This document shows, piece by piece, positions 28,601-40,800 of a stretch of 64,000 nt of DNA; position 1 is the stretch's first letter; every line of letters begins with the position of its first letter. Position numbers and translations under genes: made by a program. The notes beneath the pieces were generated by a model that was given only the letters and a program-made list of their open reading frames with translations, did not search any database and had not been told where the DNA came from. The DNA comes from Rhynchopus sp. YZ270_cl-10 (Eukaryota > Euglenozoa > Diplonemea > Diplonemida > Diplonemidae): contig OZ037923.1 in the NCBI GenBank assembly GCA_964035575.1, positions 1,116,001 to 1,180,000 on the forward strand, given 5' to 3'.

Positions 28601-31595
28601 GCTACGAGAGGCTTACGCTAGAATGACCAGGCATTTCAAGTGCAATGGCTCCATAGGGCAACCATTCGTCCCCACGAATGGCATCATGCAGGGGTGCCCG
28701 CTTAGCGTTATCCTGATCAACATCGTAGTCAGCGTCTGGATGCGGGATGTGGAGAGTCGGGGGGCCGAGGCCGCTTCTTATGTCGATGACATCTACGCGA
28801 CTGCCAGCACACATGAGCTGCAGCAGGACATCACCGACCGTACTGTCATCTTCTCGCAGAAGACCCAAATGGCAATCAGCACGTCAAAGTCGCACACCTT
28901 CTCGACTTGCGACACCCCCCCATGCGAACTCAAAGCCTACGACTCCCTCTCACGGTGTTTGGTAAGTCAGTCCCCACCCATCTTCCTTCCAGAGCGAAAC
29001 AGCTTCGACTGCACGGGTGCGATGGTGCATGCGAAGCCAACACAGGATGTGGACAACCTGCCCGTCTCAGACCGCATTGCAAAGAGGCGTGAAACTGCAG
29101 TTGAGAACCTCCGAAGGGTGAAATCCCTCCCCACCCCAGTTCAGCACCGAGACCACGTGGCGTCCATGAGTGCGGGGTCGAAGTGCTACTACGCTGCCTC
29201 CACAACGTACATGTCCCCCAAAGAGCAGAAAAACCTCACGACAAAGTTCACAGCGGCGGTGTGGACGGGTACCAACAGAAGGGCGCCAGAAGTTGTACTG
29301 CACGTCCTGCAACACGGACATCGCATGGACCCTTCCATGGTCTTGCACCTCCACAGGCTAAGAGCATGGGCCAAACAAATGAGAAAGGCAAGTTGCAGAC
29401 CCCTCGCTACAGCCGCTTGGCAGAATAGAGACTCTCTGACATGTGGCCCATTCCATCTCATCTCGCTCACCCTGCGAGCACTCGGCTGGACATGGCAGTC
29501 TCCAACGTCGATTAGCTTTGTGAACGAGGCAGGTGACGCTGCTACCTTGGAGCTGAGTACGCTCACAGACAAGCAAGTGGCAGGAATGGAGGCAGAAGCC
29601 CGCCACTTCCTCCGTACGGAGATACTCTCAAAAATGGCTAACAGGCGCCCCGACTTCGAAGGCCTGCAGCATGGTGTCGATGGCCACACAACCAGGCACC
29701 TGTTAGAGGACTCTGCTAACGAGTTAACCGGCTACCAGAAAGGCATTCTCAGATCAGTCATCGCGGGTGCGGTGAACACCACGGGCCGCTCAGGCCTCAG
29801 CACAACATCTTGCCCCTATTGCGTGTCTGGCGAACGAGAGACGGTTGAGCATCTTTGGTGGGACTGCCAGGCGTGGTCGTCGGTGCGAGCCAGGCACAGC
29901 ATCACATCGCAGGATCGAACCAATTGGCCAAATTGCCTGTCGATATGTGGGGTGGCCCCAGCCTTCCGACAAGGGGACAATGCGCTACCGCAAAACTCGG
30001 ACGACAGACGCTTCATCGTCAGGAGTCTCCAACGCTTCTTTGTGGAGGTGGTAAAAGAGCGACAGATCCGTGCCGACCGCCCCGAAGAATCTGCCAGACA
30101 CCACCGGCTGCAGAGCTTTCCGTGGGGCTGGTCCTCACCCCAGCCCAGACAGGTACATCTCCCAGTCTACAGCTACGAGAGCGTCCGTCAACAGTGGAAA
30201 CACAACGAAGACCTTTGGCATGCACTAAACTCCTGGGTGCGAGGACTTCAGTGGGCCCACGTCGGGTCCGAACACTCAATCAGCCTCATCGAGCTGGCAG
30301 TGGACTTTGAGCTCACCACAGGAATGCCGCTCCCAGACGTTGGCAGCCGCCGCTATCCGCAGTTCAAAGCCTCTACCTCGTCGTGCACGGTTAGGGACCA
30401 TATCGCGGACCACAGCGGGGTGGAAATGTTCTTTGACGGCGGAGCAAGACAGAACAAAACTGTCTTCGCGAGGGCTGGGGCAGGAGCGGTGGTATATGTG
30501 GATGGTGTCAAGAGCGCATCGGTGGCCACCCCACTTCCCTCAGCCAGAAGCAACAACGTGGCGGAGTACGAAGGAGTCATCAGTGGCCTCCGCCTCCTCA
30601 ACGAACTCCCCTCTGAGCTACAAGGCCCGGTCACCATCAGCGGAGACTCCAAGCTGATTGTGGACCAGCTCCGGGGGGTAGCTGACTGCAACGATTTCCT
30701 CAAACCGCTGTTCCTCGTGGCTAAAGAACTGATCAGAGAGGTTCAACCCCGTTTCACCCTGGGGTTCCGCCACATCGCGCGAGAGCGAAACAAGGACGCT
30801 GACGCTCTCAGCAACCAGGCAATGGATGAGGTGGAGAACCAGAAGCAAGCAGAACTTGCCGCTGCCTCCTCGGAACGCGACACCTTCCTGCAAAGCGCGT
30901 TGGCCAAGTCACTCTCACTGGGCGAGCTGATGCAGACCTTTGCGAAGGTGTACAAACCACAGTCCTGGATGTACGGCCACTACACCAACGTCACTAGCCT
31001 TACTGCCATCGGAGGTTCGGTGACCAGTGGTGTGAGCAAACGAGCAGTTCTCAACAGCAAAACTGAGGAGGTACTGCGCCACCTACAGTCGCACATAGCA
31101 GCCTTTGCAGGGAACCGCCGCTCCCTCTTGTACGAGGAGACCCAGGCTTGGGCAGCCCAGTTCCGGCCGCAAGAGCATTACGCTGATGACTGGACTGAAG
31201 CCTCCGCAGGATGGCGAGGCAGAGCGACTGAAGCCAGAGCTGCAGGACGGGCCCGCCCACCTCGCACGGCCCCTCCAGACGCCAGAAAGTGCGCCAAAAC
31301 CTTGTCTTGTCTGACCCACGGCAAAGTGCGATGTAACTCGTGCAAGACGCTGCGAGCCGCTCCAGAAACCTGCTGCAGCCTACACCACACAGAAGGCGAT
31401 GGCCGCGCCATTGTGATGGACTTCTGCACGAAACATAGACTCACGAGATGTGGGGCATGCTTGCTAGACAAGAAATCATTGGCCCAGTGCTGCGGAACGT
31501 GCCACACACGCCACATCAATAACAGCACGTCAACACGAGGCACACTCCCCCTACATCACAGGCAAGACCCCGCGGGGTCTTCGCAGGTGACGTAG
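25620..31595 (+). CDS. Retrotransposon ORF2 polyprotein: OTU, APE endonuclease, RT, RNase H
   Basis: 1,991 residues. An OTU cysteine protease lies at about 95-225, with PGDGNCLF (D104, C107) and H220 in MHYDIL. The APE/EEP endonuclease (about 280-525) shows LQETR, IIGDLNCN (D441), SRID (D494) and SHLP (H523; the usual Asp of SDH is absent). The RT (about 870-1,150) has motif A AIDFQKCFD (D965), motif B GIMQGCPLS (from 1,021) and motif C YVDD (D1056, D1057). A C-x2-C-x8-H-x4-C finger starts at 1,398. RNase H (about 1,603-1,730) has FFDGGA (D1606), NVAEYEG, SGDSKL and NKDADALSN. A Cys/His-rich tail covers about 1,898-1,975. The protein would nick target DNA and prime reverse transcription there; the protease may process the polyprotein or remove ubiquitin (inference). 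No breaks are seen. Confidence 0.93.
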   Translation: MHAPHKANPPYSSSPFHLSATLAVPHMPAPLSVAVVPDMIPESKRGPTTVNRLNGPMVKCGEEEQQDRMVGGGHDPTKDVGDDTAWLDHMAALLRTTRRSIPGDGNCLFGALASQCRGDITAASLRAQVTDSMRTNAEYRSNYTPDTRDPNAPITYDAYVEDMSCDRRYGDHWCLQTAAVLLNAEVWVLNASEGSRGNMRREGSSLQPVRLLGLTYRPMHYDILNIPMALHRSLRSCSNDTFPLPGGPASPASSSPNRRQRRHTAAARLGNAIKKPSSNKPLTLTITSMNITSLGTHSMKVPNLPGDILTLQETRAGADIKGTMQQYFSASNWTTHWGKDLVKTGIGVRQQIPPGGVATLTKGHLTAQALNPVSEVEKRCYESTRVVHTAVAVGGGAALHIINVYAHSGANAAAQREELLTDVFDMANALGQAVPVLIIGDLNCNSDSSGVLAAAERSGRWVDVAASIAAARTATPNHTCKSATATGFTTSRIDLCLANITAAPAVTKADVTTTFEECPFPSHLPLSITLDLETYSGQTSRCVLPKAFPATVPREIPAPAAAMAGAIEKKERNGLTGAQILTEFANLGEDYLILLHDGDTSPTSQYRGRGKKSQVKTSRHATKHCNAKGATTDLTRARDAVMGNLRTILQHMEARLQVDRPYAMTRTEEHSWRALTRHRGGPLKEELAEALALPSPDLQTLQRLLEKLTGSNKEAFLALKSQRSLQWKQVMQNAYAGCKGQGMVFDFVADRFTTPAAFMRQHDGTLTADPKKIDTLLLDNEAWGGIFRRYVDSPEPSWNEFLDTYETILPHREPMECEQITVDDVRSAIGRLKRTTSPGMHGWRAFELQQLPDSVLALLAEGLNAIERDGVWPEDLMQALVPLIPKPESDANPLSQRPITITAVLYRVWASVRAKSAFPWLEKLAPEGLHGCRPKHGTEDLYWHLAAQLECAHLSEGDMYGVAIDFQKCFDTVPIEITFQLAARLGFNEVVLTTLREAYARMTRHFKCNGSIGQPFVPTNGIMQGCPLSVILINIVVSVWMRDVESRGAEAASYVDDIYATASTHELQQDITDRTVIFSQKTQMAISTSKSHTFSTCDTPPCELKAYDSLSRCLVSQSPPIFLPERNSFDCTGAMVHAKPTQDVDNLPVSDRIAKRRETAVENLRRVKSLPTPVQHRDHVASMSAGSKCYYAASTTYMSPKEQKNLTTKFTAAVWTGTNRRAPEVVLHVLQHGHRMDPSMVLHLHRLRAWAKQMRKASCRPLATAAWQNRDSLTCGPFHLISLTLRALGWTWQSPTSISFVNEAGDAATLELSTLTDKQVAGMEAEARHFLRTEILSKMANRRPDFEGLQHGVDGHTTRHLLEDSANELTGYQKGILRSVIAGAVNTTGRSGLSTTSCPYCVSGERETVEHLWWDCQAWSSVRARHSITSQDRTNWPNCLSICGVAPAFRQGDNALPQNSDDRRFIVRSLQRFFVEVVKERQIRADRPEESARHHRLQSFPWGWSSPQPRQVHLPVYSYESVRQQWKHNEDLWHALNSWVRGLQWAHVGSEHSISLIELAVDFELTTGMPLPDVGSRRYPQFKASTSSCTVRDHIADHSGVEMFFDGGARQNKTVFARAGAGAVVYVDGVKSASVATPLPSARSNNVAEYEGVISGLRLLNELPSELQGPVTISGDSKLIVDQLRGVADCNDFLKPLFLVAKELIREVQPRFTLGFRHIARERNKDADALSNQAMDEVENQKQAELAAASSERDTFLQSALAKSLSLGELMQTFAKVYKPQSWMYGHYTNVTSLTAIGGSVTSGVSKRAVLNSKTEEVLRHLQSHIAAFAGNRRSLLYEETQAWAAQFRPQEHYADDWTEASAGWRGRATEARAAGRARPPRTAPPDARKCAKTLSCLTHGKVRCNSCKTLRAAPETCCSLHHTEGDGRAIVMDFCTKHRLTRCGACLLDKKSLAQCCGTCHTRHINNSTSTRGTLPLHHRQDPAGSSQVT

Positions 31596-31809
31596 CCCCC
31601 CCCACACCTAAGGGCCATATTCTGCGCAAGAATTACCCTCACTAGGCATTCACAACACAACACAACACAGGAGAAACTATTTTCTGATTTTTACACATAA
31701 AGTTCTACACTTACACAAAAACAAGTAAACGAGAGAGAGGCCGTGAGAGCGTGTGGCTGAACGGAAGGGAAACCTGAGACCGCAAGAGAGCTCGGGTTCT
31801 CGAAAGAGA
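31596..31809. other. Junction between the retrotransposon and the giant surface-protein gene
   Basis: Contains the LINE 3' UTR, an acaac repeat at about 31,654-31,672 that could be its tail, then about 130 bp before the ATG of the next gene. The LINE therefore appears to sit directly in the 5' region of that gene. Confidence 0.45.
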
Positions 31810-34800
31810 ATGGGAAGAACAGGGCCTAGCGCCCTTGTGGGGGTGGCCCTGCTCGGGGTTGCCCTTGTTGGGCATGTTGGAGAAGCTGCAAACACAAAGA
31901 CGGTGACGTACACAATGTCGAAGTCGAAGTCGCGCAGTCTGTCAACCTCGAAGTCAGCGTCTGTGTCGCTGTCGCTGCCGACGGGGTCGATGTCGTACTC
32001 GCTGCCGTCTGGAACAGCGTCGTCGTCACTGTCGCTGCCGACAGGGTCGATGTCGTTCTCACTGCCGTCTGGAACAGCGTCCTTCTCAGGGTCGCTGTCG
32101 AAGTCGAAGTCGGCGTCCGTGTCGCTGTCGCTGCCAACGGGGACGGCGTCGGCGTCTGGGTCGCTGTCGAAGTCTCTGTCGCTGTCGACGTCGCTGACGC
32201 AGTCGCTGTCGAAGACAGTGTCGCTGACACACTCGCTCGGGTCGTACAACAACTACACGATGGGGATGTACCACGGGGCCACGCTGCGGGAGGGGGACGA
32301 GTTCCGTGTGCGTGTGCAGACGGTGCTGCAGACACCGGACGGGACGAAGCGTGTGGAGTACGCACTGAACTCGACGGCTGCGGCGCAGTTTGACGTGCGC
32401 ATGTACACGTGGGACTCGACGAAGGACATCCGGTGCGAGTACACAAGCGCAACGCCGCTGGCACAGACGACGGAGTACGGGATGTCTATGGCGGACAGTG
32501 CGGCAGGGGACCGGTTTGTGTCGTCTGCTCACGCAACGTTTGTGGCACCGCCGTCGACAACGACGTTTGTTGTGTGCTTCAAGCACGTGCTGGACTCGCG
32601 TTTGTTTGACAAGGAGACGCAGGCTGAGTTCGGGCAGTGGAAGATGCTTGTGCTCGGGAACGGGGAGTACAAGTTCACACCGCAGGCAGCGAAGCTGTGG
32701 TACTACCTGCCCGACGCGACGCTGGGGCAGTACGCAGTGGTGCAGCTGCTGTCGGCGCAGGCGAACTTCAACTTCACGTACGCGCCGAGCGGGTGTGCGA
32801 CGGCTGAGTTCAAGTGTGCGGACGGGGATAACCTGAAGATTGTGAAGCAGGGGGACCCGTGCACGTATGAGTACCAGACGTTTGGGCTGCCGTACTACGG
32901 GACGAACTACGTGGACGCGGCAGGGACGTGGCAGGGCGAGGGAACGCGCGGGCTGCTGGAGGGTGCGACTGCGGGCGGTGTGGGTGTGTTTGGGACGCCG
33001 TACGCAAACCCGCTGGTGGACTCGTGGTCGTCGAGCGGGACGTACTACGCACAGAACTCGACGGTGACTCCGATGTGGTCGGAGGCGATGGTGTACGTGC
33101 GTCTGCCGCAGACGGCGGCGAAGTACGACATCTGCTACTCGTCGCGGCAGGAGCGTGCGGAGGTGTCGAACCTGAACAGCACGAACGCAACTGCACCCGT
33201 GTGGCGGAAGCTGTACCGCTGCACGTCGCCGTCGGCGTGTGCGTCGAACTCGGCGAACCTGTACTTCACAGCCGTGGTGGAGCCTGTCGGGTGGTCGATG
33301 GTGGACATGACGCCCGGGACGTGGGGGGAGATTGTGTTTGACGACAGCGGTGCCGGGGCGCTGAACAACCTGCCGGCGTCGAGCACAGTGGCGGTAAGTG
33401 CGCCTCAGGCGTCTGGGGCGGACCCGATGGTGATGACAACGAGTGCGAACTACTGGGCGCCGTCTGGGGGCGACTACTTCCGTATTGTGGCGGCTGCGTC
33501 GCTGGCAGAGGCACAGACGGACGGACGTGCGCACCCGTGGCCGACAGCGGCGAAGACAGGGTCGCAGCCGCTGGCAGGGTGCTGGTCGCGTGCGCTGGAC
33601 ACAGCGTCGTCGTCGTCGCAGGGAGGCTTCGTGGAGGAGGAGACGCCGTACCCGATTGGGTCGCGCAACCTTGTTGGGGACCCGACGGCGTCTGGGGCGG
33701 CGGACGCGACGGGCGGTGTGGCGGTGACGGTGTCGACGCTGTACGTGCCGGCGACGCGGTACTCGCAGTGGTATGTGTGCTACCGGAAGACGTGCACGTA
33801 CAGCGGGGCGACGTGCACGAAGAACTCGGGGATGCGCGTGCTGCCGTTCCACAAGGGCGGGACCGGGTCGCTGCCCGTGCGCTGGACACACCTGAACGAC
33901 TCATACCTGCCGGGGACGACGTCGACGGCAGCACACCCGCTTGTGCCGGACTACATTGTGAATCAGGACGCGGCGGGCGCACCGGCGTACCCTGCGTGGG
34001 CGACGTGGTACATGAACGACACGCGCACGGGGACGTGGGGCCCGCTTGTGGTTGAGACAGTGAACGCGACGGCACCAATGGGGGTGGACACGCGTGCGTG
34101 GAACTTCGGGCGTACGTACGCGACAGGCGACCGCGTGGGGCAGACTGTGGGGAGTGTGCTGCGCCTGGTGCAGGCGGGGAAGCCGTGTGACTATGCGTCG
34201 TTCCGCCCGATCCCCTCTGTGGGGGCGGAGAACAAAGACGGTGGTATGGTGGAGTGCAACAACGCCGGGGCCGAGACGGACAAGACGGCGTGCGCAGGGT
34301 CGATGTCGGACGTGGCGGCGTCGTCGAACGCGGCGTACTACATCACCGTCCCGGACATCACAAACTACATTGTGTGCCACAGAAACCGCTTCTTCAACTG
34401 GGTTGCGCTGTCGCCGTCGGGCACGACAGGGGCGTGGAACGACAAGACGAAGCCGATGCCGGACAGCGTGCTGGAGCGTGGGGCGTGGGTGTCGCCGGCG
34501 TCGTACTTCACACCGACGACGTCTGCCCTGACGTCGCTGTCGCTGTCTGCGGTGGAGATGCGTGCAGGAATGGAGGCGCTGTTCCTTGTCACGGACGCAA
34601 CGGTGTCGCTGCAGGTGGGCCCGCGGAAGGCGTGTGCCGGGGGCTGCCCGGCGTCCGGGGACGTGCTGCGCCTTGTGGCGGCGGACAAGAACTGCGACAT
34701 CAACCCGTACAACTGGAACATGGGGAAGCTGGCAGACGCACACCTGTCGCTGATCTGCAACGTGACTGGTGCGGGGTCGATTGCGCAGTCTGGGCTGTAC

Positions 34801-37800
34801 TACGACTCGGCGTCGGTGCGCGCCTGTGCGCTGGCAGGGCCGACACAGACGATGTGCCAGAACGCAACGTGCAACTCGACAGAACCTCACCTGGCGGAGC
34901 TGGCGGCGAAGACGCCCGACATTTATGACGACATTGTGCCACACGACCACACGTACACGGGTGGGTACGCGACGGTGGCGGCTGTGGTGGTGATGCCGCC
35001 GCACATCACGACGTCGAACGGGCCGAACTTCTACAAGGTGTGCTACAAGCAGGCGGGGATGGACAACTGGGCCGTGTTCAACGAGACCTGGGAGGTGAAG
35101 CCTGCGCCGGCAATGAAGGTGTCGCCGGCACGCATCAGCGAGGTGCTGCTGGGCGGGGAGCTGAAGCGGTTCCGCGTGCAGCTGACGACGGGGACGCTGG
35201 CTGTGACGGACAACAACGGGACGATTACGGCGGACTTCTCGCTGTACGCGAAGCTGGTGCCCTTCAGCACGATGGAGCAGAACCGCTACTGCCAGAACCA
35301 GGCCGGGAGCTCGGAGGGGGAGATCTACTCTGCGGCAACGTCGAAGTTCAACCTGCTGACGGACGGGGCCAACAACACCGTCGACTTCTACCTGACGGTG
35401 CCGCACACGCCGGGGAACTACTCGCTGTGCGTACAGCTGCGTCAGTCGTCTGAGGACTGGATGTCGTGGTGGCGCCCGGGGTCTGCGGACGCGAACGCGT
35501 ACGACTACAAGGTGATTGACAACGGGGTGCGTTGGTACGTGACGCCCGGGAACCAGCCGACGAACCAGGGACTGTCGAAGGTGCAGTTCCTGCGGTGCGC
35601 ACCGACAGTTAACCACACGTGCTCGCCGGCAGTAAGCCAGGACGTGTTTGACACGAACCCCGGAAAGGACGCAGCGAAGATTGTGGCCGTGGGGTCTGCG
35701 TGCCACGACGGGTCGACGAACCTGACGCAGTGGGGAACGTCTGTGCACGTGTGGACGGAGCCAGGGGCAACGGCGTCGGCGCTCGGGATGACGGACCTGG
35801 GGCCGGCGGACGGGCCTAGCGACGTGGCGGAGCTGCGTACGGTGCTGCCTGCGGCGACGAACGACGCGCGCACGCAGTACAAGGTGTGCATTCGCACGGT
35901 GTTCCTGCAGGGCGGGCTGGGCGGGACGGCACTGAAGGCACGCTGGGTGGAGGTGCAGGAGGCTCAGGGGCTCAGCGGGCAGCACCTGGTGCAGGCGGCG
36001 ACGGGGCGTGCCGGGTTCCGCACAGAGATGGGGCTTGTGAAGTCGTGGACGCTGAACGCGGCGCTGCGGCCTGCGGTGAGCCTGTACTCGTCGGAGGCGA
36101 AGGCGGACGCGACTGCGCTTGCGGGTGTGTCGACACAGTATGTGGCGGACGTGACGGCAGCGACGGCGACTGCGACGGACGGGTTTGTCTTCAACACGTA
36201 CAGCAGCACGGCGTCGAACACAGAGCTGCAGGCACAGAACATCTTCAAGCTTGTGATGTCGAAGACCCCTGTCGGGCGTCTCCCGAAGGACCCGAGCACA
36301 GAGGCGACGTGGGGGACGCTGTCGAACTGGGCCGGGTCCGGTGTCGGGGTGGACTGCATGTCGCCGGCCGCGGTGTCGAACGTGGGGACGTGCACGGACA
36401 ACGACACGACGAGCGGGACGCCGTTCTGCCCGTACCTCGCGTCGACGACGTCGGGGACGTCGATTGGGGCGTACTTCCACATCCCGCTGAATCCGGGGAG
36501 CTACCAGGTGTGCTACAAGGTGAACCACACAAGCCTGACGGTGGCAAACCCGTGGCTGCGTCTGGCGTCGAGCAGCGAGGGGGACTACCTGCTGCACTCG
36601 CACCCGGCGTTCCTGGAGATGATTGTAGGGTCTGCGCAGGCGAACATGTCTGTGTTCGACCTGCGGACGATGGAGAGCACGTGGGACACGACTGGGGAGC
36701 AGGTGTCTGTGTCGTCGTGGTGCGGAACTTCGAGCGGGGTGAACTGCACGGCGCTGAACGGGGCCTCCGGGTTCACAACCGACCTGGTGACGATTGCGAA
36801 CGACACTCAGGTGTGCCCGACGCCGTCGACTGTGGCGGGGAGCGCGACCGGGGCGCCGGAGTGGTTCCAGCTGGTGCGGACAACAAACGCGTCGGCAATG
36901 GTGGCAGACACGTGGGGCACGACGACGGCATCGGTGTTTGCGCTGCCGCCCGCGCTGTACCCGGCCACGTCTGGGCAGTACAAGATCTGTGTGTTCAAGG
37001 CTGGGGAGGCGACGGCGACGGCAATGGGGAACGCGTCGGCGAAGCAGGTGACAAAGAAGGGTGTGGTGTACCAGCTGTACAACCGCGGGCTGAAGAAGTA
37101 CGGAGGCGGGAGCGGGTACTGGCGCGACTCGAACATCCCGCCGTCGCAGCTGACGGTGACGTCGACGCTGGCGTTCAACTCGTCGCTGCGCTTCATGCAG
37201 TTCACAACGGCGACGACGCTCGAGACGCTGTACGGGGCGTCGGCGGTGAGTGCGGCGTCTGTGACGGACGCGACAACGGGGATGGTGTCGCGCACGCCGC
37301 TGCTGACGTCTGGGGCGGTGGTTGTGTACGACGTGCAGGTGGCGACGAAGGACAAGCTGCCTGTGCCGTTTGGGTCGTTCCCGCTGGTGGTGAAACGGTG
37401 TGCGCAGGCGACGGCGTTCGCAGGGCTCGAGTGTGTGGCGGCATCGCAAGTGGATCCGACTGTGTCGCCGGGCCCGTTCACGGTGTGGGCGATTGGGGGC
37501 GCGTGCAAGCAGGCGAACGCCACACAGTATGGGTGGGAGCGGAACGGCCTGCGCCAGTTCACCCAGTCTGGGCAGGTGCGTCTGTCGCTGCAGTACCGGT
37601 CTGCGTGCCCGGCGGGGGAGTTCGGGTGCGGGGTGCGGTTTGAGGCAACGACGCAGAGCGGGGTGCAGCTGCTGTCGCCTGCGCAGTGGGTGAACGTGGC
37701 GGCCAAGGCACCGAACGGTGTGGCGCTGGACGGGAACGAGCCGAACACCGCGTTCAAGGGGACGGCGATGAAGACGACCGGGTGTGCCACGACGGGGGTG

Positions 37801-40800
37801 ACGACGTGCTACCTGAAGAAGTGTGTGCACGGACTGCCATGCACGCTGAGCCTGCAGGCACGCCGGGACGGGCCGAGCGAGTTTGCGGCGAACGGGACGG
37901 TGCAGGTGCTGTACGCGCAGGACGACTACGGCGCGAACTACTCTGCGTCTGCTGCACCGCCGCAGGTGGCAACAGCCCTCGGATCGACGGTGGGGTCGCA
38001 GCCGCTGCTCCCGGCGGAGGTGTGGGGGCTTGGCGGGACGGCGTCGTACACCTTCACGCCGAAGCTGAAGGACGGAGCACTGGCATCGGCCACGGTGTAC
38101 CTGAACGTGACGTACCAGGGGGTGACGACGGGCGGGGCGGTGCACCTGTCGTGGACGCGCTTTGTGGTTGAGGTGTCGCGGGCGGTGCTGGCGGCAGTGG
38201 ACCCTGTGCGTGTGGACCCGTGGGACGTGGCGGGCGGGCTTGCGGCGACGCGCTCGCCGTCGCCTGCGTTTATCGGGACCATGACGGCGGCGACGGCGTC
38301 TGTGGCGGGGAGCATCACTGCCGTGTCCGGGTCGTACCTCGAGGCCCTTGTGCCGTACCAGCTGACGTACGTGCCGCGTGACGCGTCGCTGAAGGCACTG
38401 CCAAAGGTGTGGGGTGCGCTGTCCGGATGGAAGGTGACGGCGACGGTCGGGACAGCAACGACAGACAACATGGTGCTGTACAGCAGGTACCCGGACGAGA
38501 CCTTTGTGACGGCCCCGCAGATCCTGTCGAAGGCGGCGCTTATGGAGACCATCGGGAACGCGTTCTCGTTTGCCTTCGTGTTCCGTGTGTACGTTGTGGA
38601 CAACGCGTGCTCGCGGTTCTCGTCGGCGGGTGGATGCACGCTTGTCTTCACCTTCTCAGACGGGACCAACACTGTGAAGGCGAACGTGGTGACACCTGTG
38701 CGCGTGCCCGCAAGCACCGTCGAGGTGACGCCTGCAGCGGCCTCCGGGACTGTGCGCGAGGGGATCTCGGTGGCGGTGCGGCCCGGGTCGTACATTGCGG
38801 CGCCGAGCACAGGGGCACAGACCTTCGTGTACGACGACTTCCACTACGGGGAGGTGTTTGCGCTGCTGGACGGGCCTGGTCCGACTGACGGGGCGTCGAA
38901 CCGGGACAAGCTGCGCATGACACCGGACGCAACGAACTGGGTGGCGGGGCAGTGTGCGTACAGCAGCCCGAGCGGGAAGGGGTGTCTTGTGGAGAAGTAC
39001 CCGACGAAGACGCTTGCGGCGGCTGCGTCTGTGGCCGGGGCGACGGGGTCGTGGGGCGCACAGTGGACGATGCGCCCACATGTGCCGTGCAACCGGTGTG
39101 CGTTCACGTTCCACACAACCTGGGGCGCAGGGCCGGACTCGTCTGAGTACGCGGCGGACGGGACGCAGCGCGGGACAACGACGCTGACGTGGACGGAGGA
39201 GGCTGTGACACTCGAGTGCTCGTCGGCGGCGGTGCAGATCACGACCGGGGCGGTGATGTCGGACGAGTTTGCGCTGACGGTGTCGGCGGGGGTGACCGGG
39301 ATGACTGGGACGAACGCGGTGTACCCGCGCTGGTGGGTGATGACGAACTCGAACACGTCTGTGACACCTGCGGGGGTGTACCCGCTGTACAAGGTCGGGG
39401 AGACGAAGACGGCGTGGTGGTCGCAGATGGGTGCCCGCGCGAACATGGGGACGGCAGTCGCGAACTTCAGCCGCCTGTACTTCGACAACACGACGGTGCC
39501 TGCACTCGGAGCGACAGCGGACGTGAAGGTTGTGTTCAGCGCAGTCGGGATCCGGTACGCGAGCGGGGCGCAGGCGGCGGCTGGGTCGCGCCCGACGGGG
39601 ACGTCGGCGTACACGTGCACGTCTGCGGTGACGCTGTCGCAGCGTGAGGCGGCGGTGGCGGCGGCAGTGACAACAACGACGTCGATCCAGCTTGTGTCTG
39701 TCGGGGGCGGGGTGACGTCGCTGTGCGCGTCGTCTGCGTCGGGTGTGTGCACGGAATACACTGCCACGGTGAGCGAGTTCGGGGCGGGGATCACTGTGGA
39801 CGTGAAGTTTGTGAACACGTCCTCGACGGGGACGGTTGTTGACGACACATCGTCGCGCAACGTGACGGTGGCGCAGGCGGGTGGGGCCGGGTCGAGCCCG
39901 TCGGGGGCACCTGCGTGGACGTACGGTACGGAGGTGTGGACGAGTGGGACGATTGTGCTCGACTCTGCGTACAACCCGTCGTCGCTGGAAACGATTGGGA
40001 CGAACACGTACACGTACGGGAACCTGACGGTGGTGGCGACGCGGACGCAGCCGGACGCAGCGGTGCTGGCAGTGGCGCCGCAGGGTGCCGGGTCGGTGAC
40101 GCTCAAGTACTCCGGGACCGGGGCGCCTGCACGCAAGGCGATGTTCAAGGTGTGCGAGGCGGCGTGGGACGGGTCCGCGGAGGTGATGTCGACGGTGGCG
40201 AACCGGTGTGTGACAATCAGCCTGTGGATCACGCCGACGACGCAGACACGCGCCACGGTGTACGCGGTGGAGCCGGCGTCGCAGAGCTTCGTGCACGGGA
40301 CGACGTCGGCGTGCGGGGCGGCGACGACAGCGACGTTCACGGTGGCGTCGTACTTCACCGTAGGGACAAGCACGACGCTGCGGTACTGGGCGTACGACAG
40401 CCAGCTCGGGTACACGCTCACGGCAGGGACGCAGTACCTGCTTGAGTCTGGGGCGACGACAGCAGCGGCGTCGCTGATGAAGAACAACTCGGTGACACGT
40501 GGGGCGGCCATCACGCACACAGTCGCGACGACTGGCCTGAAGGTGTCCTTCACGTTCTACGGGCGCGACAAGGTGACGACAAACACAACAGCGAGTGTGG
40601 CGGGGGCGGTGCAGTCGGACGTCGGGGGGACGATCACCGCAGTCGCGACAACGGCGCAGTACATGTGGGTGTCGGCGACGGAGACGCTGTCGAAGTGGGA
40701 GGTGAACACAACAGTGAGCGTGGACGACGAGTGCCCGACGAAGCGCCGCCTGCAGACGTCGACAAGCAACTACAGGACGTACGGAACAGGTGTGCCCGGG

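Larger units (their letters stand above)
23402..31595 (+). mobile_element. Two-ORF non-LTR retrotransposon (LINE) encoding OTU, APE, RT and RNase H
   Basis: Coordinates cover the coding part. ORF1 (23,402-25,573) is followed after 46 bp by ORF2 (25,620-31,595). Both are fully open, so the copy looks whole and probably young. The domain order in ORF2 is OTU protease, APE-type endonuclease, RT, CCHC finger, RNase H, Cys-rich tail. OTU-bearing LINEs with APE and RNase H are known in the Dualen/RandI group, but those also carry a restriction-like endonuclease, which I do not see. A short acaac-type repeat at about 31,654-31,672 may be the 3' tail. Confidence 0.85.

Noticed and set aside
29811-30110. 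Restriction-like endonuclease in ORF2
   Set aside because: The CCHC finger at residue 1,398 is shared by several RT families; no PD-(D/E)xK-type core was seen after it.
31753-31809. Upstream extension of the giant gene
   Set aside because: The codon at 31,753 is GTG; the ATG at 31,810 directly precedes a signal peptide. The same argument moved the starts of the S53, ORF1, CUB and PB1 genes.
33901-38145. Long antisense ORFs (for example 1,414 codons) opposite the giant gene and other GC-rich genes
   Set aside because: Arg/His/Pro-rich products of the kind expected opposite G/C-ending codons; the sense frame is continuous and has a signal peptide and domains.
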